Positions 42,922 through 50,988 of a stretch of DNA of 64,000 nucleotides are shown here, piece after piece. The position numbers and the translations under genes are program-made. The notes under the pieces are model-generated. The model was not told where the DNA came from. It searched no databases and saw only the letters and a program-made list of their open reading frames with translations. Positions within the stretch are counted from its first letter, which is position 1. Each line of letters opens with the position of its first letter. Source of the stretch: Gammaproteobacteria bacterium. GTDB lineage: Bacteria; Pseudomonadota; Gammaproteobacteria; Pseudomonadales; UBA5518. The stretch is taken from the NCBI GenBank assembly GCA_016705365.1, contig JADIYI010000002.1, positions 186,001-250,000 of the forward strand, in the 5' to 3' direction.

Positions 42922-43590
42922 TCAGCGAATGGTCTTGGTGACGACCGCGGATAGCTCGCTGACCAAACCATTGGTATCGAGAGCGCTGACCGCAAAATGA
43001 TAGGTATCGGGTGAGAGATCGCTGACCTTGTGGCTGATCTTCTGCGGGTTCTTGATCTCGATCACCTTGCTGGTACCGGACTTTTCGGTGGTGATGTATA
43101 TCTCGTAGCCGGCCAGCTCACCGAAGGCCAGCGCCGAACCGTTGGCGCGGGTGGTCGGCACGCTCCAGCTGAGCGTCGCCGAGCGGCTGGCCTCGGAACT
43201 GAACACTGGCCTCAGGTAAAATATCGCTTGCGGATCGGCCAGCATACGGCGCATGTCCCGGTAGAATTTCACCAAGCTCGAGTTGTCCGACGATTCCAGC
43301 GAGGCTACCGGCCCGGGGTTGATGACGCATGAACCGGTTTCGCCCGCGCAGAAATGGCGATGTCCCGTCGCCCACCCGGTAAACACATAGCCCGCCTTGG
43401 GAACCGCCGTAAACGTGTCCGAAAAGCCGAAACCCGGAACATTCACCAGACAGGTCCGGCCCGAAGCGCAATTGTGGTTGCCGCTGCCGGATATCACCGA
43501 ACCGCCTGCGGGGGCGCTGACCTGGACCTTGCAGCCATGAAGCGAGAGCAGCAGCAGGCAAATGCCGACGAGTTTTGTGCACTTGATCAT
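42922..43590 (-). CDS. Lipoprotein with Gly-rich repeat and fibronectin III-like domain
   Basis: A 222-residue protein starting at the ATG at 43590; a GTG two codons earlier is possible. The lipobox is LLSLHGC, so a lipoprotein is expected. After it lie VQVSAPAGGSVISGSGNHNC and VPKAGYVFTGW, like the InlB/Flg_new-type bacterial repeat, with a Cys-rich stretch. The C-terminal third reads as a fibronectin III domain: ATLSWSVPTTRANGS, LAGYEIYITTEK, DTYHFAVSALDTNG. It may bind a surface or extracellular partner. No operon link. A plausible promoter lies at 43662-43689. Confidence 0.75.
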   Translation of the reverse strand: MIKCTKLVGICLLLLSLHGCKVQVSAPAGGSVISGSGNHNCASGRTCLVNVPGFGFSDTFTAVPKAGYVFTGWATGHRHFCAGETGSCVINPGPVASLESSDNSSLVKFYRDMRRMLADPQAIFYLRPVFSSEASRSATLSWSVPTTRANGSALAFGELAGYEIYITTEKSGTSKVIEIKNPQKISHKVSDLSPDTYHFAVSALDTNGLVSELSAVVTKTIR

Positions 43591-43661
43591 TTCCACACCA
43601 TGATTTCAGCAGGCGACGCCGCACTTCGGCAGCGCAACGCCTCCGACGAATGTCCGCTTGA

Positions 43662-43689
43662 AGTGTAGACAAGGATACGCATCTTTCAA
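43662..43689 (-). promoter_or_regulatory. Candidate sigma-70 promoter for the lipoprotein gene
   Basis: On the minus strand TTGAAA (complement of 43684-43689) is 16 bases from TACACT (complement of 43662-43667). They match the -35 consensus at five of six and the -10 consensus at four of six. The expected start point leaves a leader of about 65 bases. Confidence 0.45.
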
Positions 43690-43748
43690 TGCGCAATCAG
43701 TCCCGGACGAGATCCGGCGGGCAGCTTTCCGCTGCTGTTGCGCGTCCT

Positions 43749-45059
43749 CTAGATATGGGTGCCGTCGGGAATGACGGCATTTTTCGCAATGACCACGATA
43801 CCGTCGCGCACGTAGTACCGCGAGTCATCCACCGCCGACGGTTTGCCATGCGGCGAAATGTGCACGTTGTTGCCGATCCGGGCATTCTTGTCGATGATCG
43901 CGTTCTCGATGCGGCAGTTTTCCCCGATGCCGATGCGCGGTCTGCCATCGCGCTGCGCCTTCCGTATCGATTCCTCCGACTCGTAGTAGTCACTACCGAA
44001 CGTGATTACCCGGTGAAGCTGCGAACCACGCCCGATGATGCTGCGGATGCCTACCAGGCTGTGACTGATCCGGGAGGGATTGATGATGCAACCGTCCGAG
44101 ATCACCGCATGGTCGATCTGGGCGCCATTGATTTTCGAGGCGGGAAGAAACCTCGGGTGGGTGAATATGGGCGCCGCCATGTTGTAGAAATCGAAGCGCG
44201 GCAGCTCGCAGGTGGCATCGAGATTGGCTGCGAAGAAAGAACCGATGGTTCCGATATCCTCCCAGTAACCCTGGAACACGAACGAGTGCACACGATGGGT
44301 AGCGATGGCATGCGGAATGATGTGCTTGCCGAAATCGGTGTGGGTATTGTCGAGCAACTCGACCAGCGTGGCCCGGTTGAACACATAGATTCCCATCGAG
44401 GCCAGGTAGCGATCGCCGTCGTGTGCCGGCAGCTCGAGCGTGGCACGCGATTCGGCGTCGATGGCCAGCGAATCCAGCAACGTCGTGTCGGCGGGCTTTT
44501 CGACGAAGCGCCGGATACGCCGCTCATGATCCATCTGCATTATGCCGAGTCCGTGAGCCTCCTCGCGCCTGACCGGCAGCGTGGCGATGGTGAGCTCGGC
44601 TCCTGCCGCAACATGTGCATCGATCAATTCGCGAAAATCCATGCGGTACAACTGGTCGCCGCTGAGGATCAGCACGTACTCGAAATCATTGTTCAGCAGA
44701 TGCACGAGGTTCTTGCGCACCGCATCCGCCGTGCCTTCGTACCAGGTCGTGGAGCCGGTGGTCTGGCCGGCGGCCAGTATCTCGACGAAGCCGCCGGCGA
44801 AATGATCGAACTGGTAGGACTGGGAGATGTGCCGGTGCAACGAGACGGAATTGAACTGGGTCAGGACGTAGATGCGCCGCATCGCCGAATTGATGCAGTT
44901 GGATATCGGGATGTCGACCAGGCGGTATTTGCCGGCCAGCGGCACTGCCGGCTTGGCACGCTCGGCAGTGAGCGGAAACAGCCGCGTGCCTGCACCGCCG
45001 CCCATGATGACGCTGAGCACCTTGCTGCTGCTCGCGGTGCTGCTGTGTACGGAGGACAT
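43749..45059 (-). CDS. glgC: Glucose-1-phosphate adenylyltransferase
   Basis: A 436-residue ADP-glucose pyrophosphorylase, the first committed step of glycogen synthesis. The nucleotide loop is IMGGGAGTRLFPLT (18-31), followed by RAKPAVPLAGKYRLVDIPIS, the AGQTTGSTTWYEGTADAVRK region, and ILSGDQLYRMDF. The substrate-binding FVEKP is at IRRFVEKPADTTLL. The C-terminal left-handed beta-helix is present (GCIINPSRISHSLVGIRS; IGENCRIENAIIDKNARIGN). It is intact, but no other glycogen gene is in the window. Confidence 0.95.
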   Translation of the reverse strand: MSSVHSSTASSSKVLSVIMGGGAGTRLFPLTAERAKPAVPLAGKYRLVDIPISNCINSAMRRIYVLTQFNSVSLHRHISQSYQFDHFAGGFVEILAAGQTTGSTTWYEGTADAVRKNLVHLLNNDFEYVLILSGDQLYRMDFRELIDAHVAAGAELTIATLPVRREEAHGLGIMQMDHERRIRRFVEKPADTTLLDSLAIDAESRATLELPAHDGDRYLASMGIYVFNRATLVELLDNTHTDFGKHIIPHAIATHRVHSFVFQGYWEDIGTIGSFFAANLDATCELPRFDFYNMAAPIFTHPRFLPASKINGAQIDHAVISDGCIINPSRISHSLVGIRSIIGRGSQLHRVITFGSDYYESEESIRKAQRDGRPRIGIGENCRIENAIIDKNARIGNNVHISPHGKPSAVDDSRYYVRDGIVVIAKNAVIPDGTHI

Positions 45060-45107
45060 CGCTCAATCCACTCGGCGGAGGTTTTGATCCAGTATAGAAG
45101 TCAAATC

Positions 45108-45986
45108 TCAGCCCGCGCGGGCCAGCCATGCACGCAGCAGCGAGCTGGCGAGAGCAAACGGCGGTGGCGGCATGAAACGGGCATCCGCAGTACCCGCCAG
45201 CGCCGCCTCGACAGCTGCGCGATCGACCCAGATCGCGTCCTGCAATTCACGGGCGTCGAGGGTGATCGCGGCATGTTCGGCCTCGACGATACAGCCCATC
45301 ATCAGTGAGGAAGGAAATGGCCAAGGCTGGCTCACGATATAGTGCACGGCACCGGTCCCGATACCGGCTTCTTCCTTGATCTCGCGGCGCACCGCTTCCT
45401 CCAGCGATTCACCGGGCTCGATGAATCCTGCCAGGGCGGAATAGAGTCGTGGCGGAAAACCGGGTTGCCGACCGATCAGCACCTGCCCCTCGAACTCGGC
45501 AAGCATGATCACTACCGGATCGACACGCGGAAAATGTTCCGCCGCGCAACGCGCGCATTTGCGCCCCCACCCGGCCCGGAAAATTTCCGTGGCATTGCCG
45601 CAGCGGGCACAGAATCCGTGCCGGTAGTGCCAGTCGACCAGGCTGCGCGCACCACCGTAAAGTGCCGCATCGGCGCCGGGCATGCGCGCCAGCACCTGCA
45701 TCACCGCCATCGAGCGTGATATCGAATCCGCCTCGGCAACCTTGAGCTCGGCAAAACACGGCACATCGCCATCGAGACCGAGCAGAACCAGTTCATTGCC
45801 CGGATCGGACTCCGCGAGACCGAGCCAGCGCAGGCGCCCGTCCGGCCCCACCTGCGGGTCGAGCCCGTTGAGTGCCAACAACCGGGCGCGCGGGTCGTGC
45901 CGGGCCGCGTCGAGGCCCTCGCGGTCCTCGCGCAGATGATCGGCGTGATCGAGTATCGAACCGGTAAATCCGGGAGCGGCTGGCAT
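45108..45986 (-). CDS. nudC: NADH pyrophosphatase NudC (RNA NAD-decapping type)
   Basis: A 292-residue Nudix hydrolase. The ATG at 45986 has AGGAA upstream; an upstream frame to 46043 overlaps the SDR and was not used. The zinc ribbon is FCARCGN and RKCARCAAEHFPRVDP (two CxxC pairs). The Nudix box is GFIEPGESLEEAVRREIKEE followed by AG, with SQPWPFPSSLMMG, the NudC SQPWPFPxS motif, after it. It splits NADH to NMNH and AMP and can remove NAD caps from RNA. It begins 25 bases after the SDR stop on the same strand. Confidence 0.95.
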   Translation of the reverse strand: MPAAPGFTGSILDHADHLREDREGLDAARHDPRARLLALNGLDPQVGPDGRLRWLGLAESDPGNELVLLGLDGDVPCFAELKVAEADSISRSMAVMQVLARMPGADAALYGGARSLVDWHYRHGFCARCGNATEIFRAGWGRKCARCAAEHFPRVDPVVIMLAEFEGQVLIGRQPGFPPRLYSALAGFIEPGESLEEAVRREIKEEAGIGTGAVHYIVSQPWPFPSSLMMGCIVEAEHAAITLDARELQDAIWVDRAAVEAALAGTADARFMPPPPFALASSLLRAWLARAG

Positions 45987-46011
45987 GGGCGATTTCCTGA
46001 TGGTGAGGCGC

Positions 46012-46758
46012 TTATGGTCGCATGAACTGACCACCATCGACATTCAGCACATGCCCGGTGATCCAGCGTGACTCGTCCGAAAGCAGGAACAGCGCGGCAT
46101 CGGCCAGGTCCTGCGGCTGCCCGAGACGCCCGATCGGCATGGTTTTCAGCATTTCCTGTGCGTAGGAACCGGCGGTCTTCTGCAGCGCTCCCGTGTCGGT
46201 GGGACCCGGCGCGAGCGCATTGATGCGGATATTGCGCGGCCCGAGCTCCCGCGCCAGGCTCTGCGTAATGCCGTTCATCGCGAGCTTGGCCACACCATAG
46301 AAGCCCACACCCATCCATGCGGCGGTGGAAGACTGGTTGATGATGCTGCCACCACCACCGACGCTCATGTGCTCGACCACGGCGCGCGTCATGATCAGGC
46401 AGCCATGCGCATTGACCCTCATGAACTTCTCGAGGTAGTCCATATCCACGCTGAGATAGCTGTCGAGACGCATGTCGCCAAAGATCGCCGCGTTGTTGAT
46501 CAGGTAATCGATGCGCCCGAAGCGCTCCATTGCGGCGTCCGCACAGGCCCTGGCCGATGCCTCGCTTGCGACGTCGGTACGCACGAACAGCGCGCTGCCA
46601 CCACTGGCGTCGATCTCCTCGGCAACGCGGCTGCCGCCCTGCTCGCTGAGTTCGGCAATCACCACGTTCATGCCGCGTGCGGCGCCCACTTTTGCATAGC
46701 ATTCGCCGATGCCGCCGCCGGCACCGGTGACGATCAGGGTTTTTCCGTTGAAATCCAT
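46012..46758 (-). CDS. Short-chain dehydrogenase/reductase
   Basis: A 248-residue SDR starting MDFNGKTLIVTGAGGGIGEC, cofactor loop TGAGGGIG at 11-18. The NNA motif is LINNAAIFGD. The catalytic pair is Tyr154/Lys158 in FYGVAKLAMNG, with Ser143/144 in NQSSTAAW. The C-terminus GHVLNVDGGQFMRP is typical. Substrate unknown. It is followed closely by nudC and preceded by the oxidase gene, all on the minus strand. Confidence 0.92.
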   Translation of the reverse strand: MDFNGKTLIVTGAGGGIGECYAKVGAARGMNVVIAELSEQGGSRVAEEIDASGGSALFVRTDVASEASARACADAAMERFGRIDYLINNAAIFGDMRLDSYLSVDMDYLEKFMRVNAHGCLIMTRAVVEHMSVGGGGSIINQSSTAAWMGVGFYGVAKLAMNGITQSLARELGPRNIRINALAPGPTDTGALQKTAGSYAQEMLKTMPIGRLGQPQDLADAALFLLSDESRWITGHVLNVDGGQFMRP

Positions 46759-46793
46759 GGGTATGTCCTATTTTGTGGCTAAAGGGGAATCGT

Positions 46794-46907
46794 TCAGTAC
46801 AGCGTGCCGAAAAGCCGGTCGTGGAGCAGCGTGATCGTGGCCTGATTGCCCAGCTGCAGGTTCTCGTTGTACCGCGTGCTTGGCCGCGATGCCGCCACGA
46901 GCCTCAA
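46794..46907 (-). CDS. Possible 37-residue small ORF after the oxidase gene
   Basis: A reading frame too short for most gene finders lies between the oxidase and SDR genes. It would start at a TTG whose bases overlap the oxidase stop (TTGA), suggesting coupling. The last 25 residues, YNENLQLGNQATITLLHDRL followed by FGTLY, use the GC-rich third positions typical of genes here (about 23 of 25 codons end in G or C by my count). It could be a small protein, or the C-terminal remnant of a larger lost gene. I do not recognise it. Confidence 0.35.
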   Translation of the reverse strand: MRLVAASRPSTRYNENLQLGNQATITLLHDRLFGTLY

Positions 46908-48274
46908 TCGATGACCTTGCCGGGATTCATGATTCCGAGCGGATCAAAGACATCCTTCACCCTGCGCAACAGCTGCAACTCGCCAGCGCTGCGCGTGCAG
47001 CAAAGATAGTCCTTCTTCAGCAAGCCAACGCCGTGTTCCGCGGAGATACTGCCGCCAAACTCACCGAGCAGCGTCGCGATGCTGCGGGTCGCGCCGGCAC
47101 AGCGGGCAGTGAACTGCGCTGCCGCCATGCCATCGGGCTTGAGAATGTTCAGATGCAGATTGCCGTCGCCGATATGGCCGTACCAGACCACTTCCATCGC
47201 TGCGTACTCGCGGCGCACCAACGCCTCGACCTGCTCGATGAATGCCGGCATCCGCGAGATCGCCACCGAGATATCGTTCTTGTAGGGATGCCAGCGTGAC
47301 AGCGTCTCCGAGATGTCCTCGCGCAGGCGCCACAGGGCGCGTGCCTGGCCAAGGCTCTGGCTCAGCACCCCGTCGCGCACCCAGCCCTGTGCGAGACAGT
47401 GTTCGAACAGGGCCAGCGCCCGATCCGTGTCATCGGCTTCGATTTCCAGCAAGCAATAGAACGCATGCGTGCCCTCGAGCGGCGCGCTCGCGTCGGTGTG
47501 TCGCAGTACCTTCCGCAGCGCGTTGTCGGCGAAGAACTCGAATGCAGCGAGCTCGATATCACGGCTGAAGACCTGCAGAACCTGCATGATCGAGGCGCAA
47601 TCGGGCACTCCGAGCAGCATCACGCGGACCATCGGGGGCTGGCGCTGCAGCCGCAGCGTGACCTCGGTGACGATACCGAGAATGCCCTCCGAGCCGATGA
47701 ACAGGTGACGAAAATCGGGACCGCTGTTGTTCTTTATCAGGCCCCGGTTGAGCTCGAGCACTTCGCCATTGCCATCCACGACCTGCAGCCCGAGCACCTG
47801 GTCGCGGGTCATGCCATACCGTATCACCCTGGTTCCCCCGGCGTTGGTCGCGACGTTGCCACCGATATGGCTCGAGCCCGCGGACGCAAAGTCGACTCCG
47901 TAATGGAAGCCCTGCGCGGAGGCATGTTCCTGCACCCGCGCGGTGATCATGCCGGCCTGAACCGTGAGACTGCGTGCCACCGGATCGAAATCGATCAGGC
48001 GGTCCATGCGTTCGAGCGCGACGACCAATTCGCCGTTGCGCGCGACCGCGCCACCGCTGAGCCCAGTGCGCCCGCCGCTGGGTACCAGGGCGATGCGCTG
48101 TTCGCGTGCGAGTTGCACGATGCGTTGCACTTCTGCGGTCGATCCGGGCAGTACCACGCAGGTGGGTGCCGGTCGCCAGCCACTGCTGCGATCGACGCCG
48201 AATTGCTCCAGGGCATCGCGATCGTTGCGCACATGGCGCGGTCCGACGATCTCGGCAAGTGCGGAAAGCAGCAT
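46904..48274 (-). CDS. FAD-linked oxidase (GlcD / D-2-hydroxyacid dehydrogenase type)
   Basis: A 456-residue flavoprotein. The PCMH FAD-binding domain covers about residues 35-215: CVVLPGSTAEVQRIVQLARE, LVPSGGRTGLSGGAVA, and SAGSSHIGGNVATNAGGTRV. The C-terminal FAD-oxidase domain ends with VWYGHIGDGNLHLNIL and EHGVGLLKKDY followed by KDVFDPLGIMNPGKV. It is closest in style to D-2-hydroxyglutarate or D-lactate dehydrogenases and glycolate oxidase GlcD. No iron-sulfur subunit follows. The ATG at 48274 has no strong ribosome site. The upstream region is AT-rich with palindromes. Confidence 0.92.
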   Translation of the reverse strand: MLLSALAEIVGPRHVRNDRDALEQFGVDRSSGWRPAPTCVVLPGSTAEVQRIVQLAREQRIALVPSGGRTGLSGGAVARNGELVVALERMDRLIDFDPVARSLTVQAGMITARVQEHASAQGFHYGVDFASAGSSHIGGNVATNAGGTRVIRYGMTRDQVLGLQVVDGNGEVLELNRGLIKNNSGPDFRHLFIGSEGILGIVTEVTLRLQRQPPMVRVMLLGVPDCASIMQVLQVFSRDIELAAFEFFADNALRKVLRHTDASAPLEGTHAFYCLLEIEADDTDRALALFEHCLAQGWVRDGVLSQSLGQARALWRLREDISETLSRWHPYKNDISVAISRMPAFIEQVEALVRREYAAMEVVWYGHIGDGNLHLNILKPDGMAAAQFTARCAGATRSIATLLGEFGGSISAEHGVGLLKKDYLCCTRSAGELQLLRRVKDVFDPLGIMNPGKVID

Positions 48275-48502
48275 ATTTCAACCAGCCACGACGTATAAAT
48301 AAGATTAATAGAATCGTATATGCTATTGTTTTACAATATATATGTCTCCGTGTAAACAGTGCCATGGCGCTGCAATTGACTCGTGCCAGCTGGCGGCGGG
48401 TGCTTTGTGGCGCAATCTGACGACGATGTAATATCGCGGCTGGATCGCGCCACTATATAGTTGCGCGCCGAGGCAAAACAATTGACAGTCGGGAGAACGG
48501 CA
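48275..48502. promoter_or_regulatory. Divergent regulatory region with two palindromes
   Basis: The region between the oxidase (minus) and DUF1214 (plus) genes is AT-rich near 48290-48345. It holds TATTGT-TTT-ACAATA (48324-48338, perfect 6-base arms). It also holds a 22-base near-perfect palindrome at 48446-48467, with arms CGCGC and GCGCG around ACTATATAGT and one mismatched pair. The latter is about 35 bases upstream of the DUF1214 start and looks like a dimeric regulator site. A TTGACA at 48482 is too close to the gene to be its -35. Confidence 0.5.
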
Positions 48503-49714
48503 ATGGATCGAAGGGAATTTCTCGCGGGGGTCGGCGCGGTTGGTGGTGCATCGGTGCTGCTTTCGTCGGCGGCAGCCGGCGCCCAGGCGAATGCGCCGGT
48601 GGTTGCCAGCCGCGTGGCCATGCAGGAGTTGCTGCGCACCATCGACCAGCTGCAAGGCGAATTTCTATCCGAAAAATTCCGCATCGTCTCGCCCGGCGAC
48701 ATTGCCGAGGGCCAGCGACTGGTGCTCCACCTGCTGAACAGCGGTCTCAATTTCTGGCTCGAGGCGGATCTCTCGCGGCCGGTATTCACCTCCTATATCG
48801 CTCCGGCGCGCAAGCTGCTCGGCGACAATCCGGATGCCCTGTATTACTTTGCGCCGATTCGTGGTGATGGCCGGTACCGCATCCGCGGCAATCTCGCCGG
48901 CGCCACCTTCACCTCGTTCACGGTCGAGGGCGGGAGCGGTGAAGGCAATGCGGCGGCACGCTCCACGGCGGCGCTCGACGACAACACGTTGCAGGCGGAT
49001 ACGGAAGGCAATTACGAGATCATCGTCAGTGCGGACAAGCCCGCCGCGGGGAACTGGCTGCCATTGGAACCGGGTGCCGGACAGATCACCACGCGGCACT
49101 ATTTCGAGAGTCGCAACTGCATCGTGAACCAGACTGCCTTCGAGGTTCCGGTGAGCATCGAGGCGCTGGATCCGCCACCGATTTCGCCGGCGCCCGATGA
49201 CGCGGAAATCGCGCGTCGCATCGCCAATGTGAGCCGCCACGTGCGCGCGATGATGACCATTACGCTTGCGAGCGCGGCTTCCGGTCAGGGACGTCCGGCC
49301 TGGTTTTCGGTCATTCCCAACACTTTCAGCGCGCCCGGGCAATGGCTCAGCGAGACCGGCTACGGCAACCTGCATGCGCACTATGCCGCGGCACCGTTCG
49401 TGCTGATGCCCGACGAGGCGCTGTTGATCGAGGGCTCGCTGCCGCAATGCCGGTTCGCCAACCTGGTGCTGTGGAATCGCTACATGCAGACCTTCGATTC
49501 TGCGCGCCGCCAGGTGTCGCTGAACCGGGCACAGATGAAACTCGGCGAGGACGGACGCTATTGCATCGTGCTCGCGCATCGCGACCCCGGCCTGCCCAAC
49601 TGGCTCGACACCGAAGGCCGCAGCAGCGGGCTGATGTACTGGCGTTTCCTGCTGGCCAGCACCGACGTGCCAACCCCCGCGGCCCGCGTCGTGAAATTCG
49701 CCGACCTCAAGTAA
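48503..49714 (+). CDS. Tat-exported DUF1214-type protein
   Basis: A 403-residue protein. The ATG at 48503 (after GGGAGAA) gives a twin-arginine leader MDRREFLAGVGAVGGASVLL with an AGA/AQA cleavage zone near residue 28. The C-terminal part fits DUF1214: LPQCRFANLVLWNRYMQTFD, then SLNRAQMKLGEDGRYCIVLA and HRDPGLPNWLDTEG. The N-terminal part (MQELLRTIDQLQGEFLSEKF) is helical. Function of the family is unknown; members often lie beside lipid-degradation genes. A sulfotransferase gene follows after 35 bases. Confidence 0.85.
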   Translation: MDRREFLAGVGAVGGASVLLSSAAAGAQANAPVVASRVAMQELLRTIDQLQGEFLSEKFRIVSPGDIAEGQRLVLHLLNSGLNFWLEADLSRPVFTSYIAPARKLLGDNPDALYYFAPIRGDGRYRIRGNLAGATFTSFTVEGGSGEGNAAARSTAALDDNTLQADTEGNYEIIVSADKPAAGNWLPLEPGAGQITTRHYFESRNCIVNQTAFEVPVSIEALDPPPISPAPDDAEIARRIANVSRHVRAMMTITLASAASGQGRPAWFSVIPNTFSAPGQWLSETGYGNLHAHYAAAPFVLMPDEALLIEGSLPQCRFANLVLWNRYMQTFDSARRQVSLNRAQMKLGEDGRYCIVLAHRDPGLPNWLDTEGRSSGLMYWRFLLASTDVPTPAARVVKFADLK

Positions 49715-49715
49715 A

Positions 49716-49748
49716 TGGGGTCAGAGTCAATTAACCGGAACACCCCCA
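49716..49748. repeat. REP-like half element between DUF1214 and sulfotransferase genes
   Basis: TGGGGTCAGAGTCAATTAA (49716-49734) resembles the TGGGGTCAGAGTC core of REP-type sequences that accompany RAYT transposases in many proteobacteria. CCCCA (49744-49748) gives a 5-base complement to the first bases. No transposase gene is nearby and no full second copy was seen, so it is a solitary candidate. Confidence 0.4.
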
Positions 49749-49749
49749 G

Positions 49750-50982
49750 ATGATCCGCCCTCCGCGCGCGCCGCTCGGCGTGCGGGCGCTCAACGGCTTG
49801 CTCGGCCTGGTGCCCGCGAAGCCGCTGAACAGCGCAACGCTGATCGATGACGCACGGCGCAAGGCCGGACTGCGCGATTTCGGCCCCGACGGCCCGTTCG
49901 AGGATGCGCTGTCGGTGCTGTGCGACTCGCTCGAACAGGAAGCCTCGCTGACCCCTCTGGGGCGCGTGCTGACCCGCACAATGCTGACGCAGGGCGTCGC
50001 CATCCAGCTGCAATTGCAGGACTGGATCCGCCGGCATCCCGAAATTCTCGAGCGCCCGATCGAGGCACCGCTGGTGATCATCGGCATGCCGCGCACCGGC
50101 ACCAGCATCCTGCACGAACTGCTGGCACTCGATCCGGCGAACCGCTGTCCGCTCAGCTGGGAAGTGGCATATCCTTTCCCGCCACCGGAATCGGCCACTC
50201 ATGACGACGACCCACGCATCGCGCGGCTGGCACGCGAGCTGCGGATCTCGCACTACCTGATGCCGGGCGTCGAGAACATGCACCGCATGGGTGCCACACT
50301 GCCGCAGGAATGCGTGTCGATCACCGCCTGCGTGTTCGTGAGCATGATCTACAACACGATTTTCCGCCTGCCCAGCTACACCCGCTGGCTTGGCGACGGT
50401 CCCGACTACAGCCGCGTCTATGCCTTTCACAGGCGCTTCCTCCAGTATCTTCAGTGGCGCTGTCCGGGCGAGCGCTGGGCGCTCAAGACACCGGCCCACC
50501 TGTGGCAACTCGAGGCGCTGCTGGCCGCCTATCCCGATGCCCGCCTGATACAGACACACCGCGACCCGCTGAAGACGGTGTCCTCACTGGCCAGCATGCT
50601 GCCGACGATGCGCACGGCTTACGCCAGGAACGTGAATCCGACGGAAGTCGCGCTCGAGTGGTCGGACAACGGCGCGAGCGCGCTGAATGCCTCGCTTGCC
50701 TCGCGCCGTGCCGGCGTCGTCACACCGGCACAGGTCATCGATATCCAGTTCGGCGACTTCATGCACGATCCGGCCGCACAAGTGCAGCGGGTATACGCGC
50801 ATTTTGGCTTGCGTTTCAGCGAATCGTTCGCAGCAGCGATCAAGCGCTACATTGCCGAGAACCCGTCCGACAAGCACGGTGGTCATCGCCACCGCTTCGA
50901 GGACACCGGGCTGGAAGTGGCTCGCGAACGCCTGAAGGTTGCGCACTACCAGCAGTACTTCGCAGTCAGCTCCGAGATCTGA
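49750..50982 (+). CDS. Sulfotransferase (Sulfotransfer_3 type)
   Basis: A 410-residue PAPS-dependent sulfotransferase candidate. The 5'-phosphosulfate loop is LVIIGMPRTGTSILHELLAL (about residues 110-129), and the 3'-phosphate-binding part is RLIQTHRDPLKTVSSLASML, with Arg and Ser as expected. Residues from about 375 (KYIAENPSDKHGGHRHRFED in part) are typical of this family, which is common in lipid- and sterol-degrading bacteria. The acceptor is unknown. The ATG at 49750 has no clear Shine-Dalgarno site. It is intact, unlike the cut gene at the window start. Confidence 0.88.
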   Translation: MIRPPRAPLGVRALNGLLGLVPAKPLNSATLIDDARRKAGLRDFGPDGPFEDALSVLCDSLEQEASLTPLGRVLTRTMLTQGVAIQLQLQDWIRRHPEILERPIEAPLVIIGMPRTGTSILHELLALDPANRCPLSWEVAYPFPPPESATHDDDPRIARLARELRISHYLMPGVENMHRMGATLPQECVSITACVFVSMIYNTIFRLPSYTRWLGDGPDYSRVYAFHRRFLQYLQWRCPGERWALKTPAHLWQLEALLAAYPDARLIQTHRDPLKTVSSLASMLPTMRTAYARNVNPTEVALEWSDNGASALNASLASRRAGVVTPAQVIDIQFGDFMHDPAAQVQRVYAHFGLRFSESFAAAIKRYIAENPSDKHGGHRHRFEDTGLEVARERLKVAHYQQYFAVSSEI

Positions 50983-50988
50983 TCGACT

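Noticed and set aside
48482..48487. TTGACA as a -35 for the DUF1214 gene
   Set aside because: Only 15 bases remain before the ATG, leaving no room for a -10 and leader.
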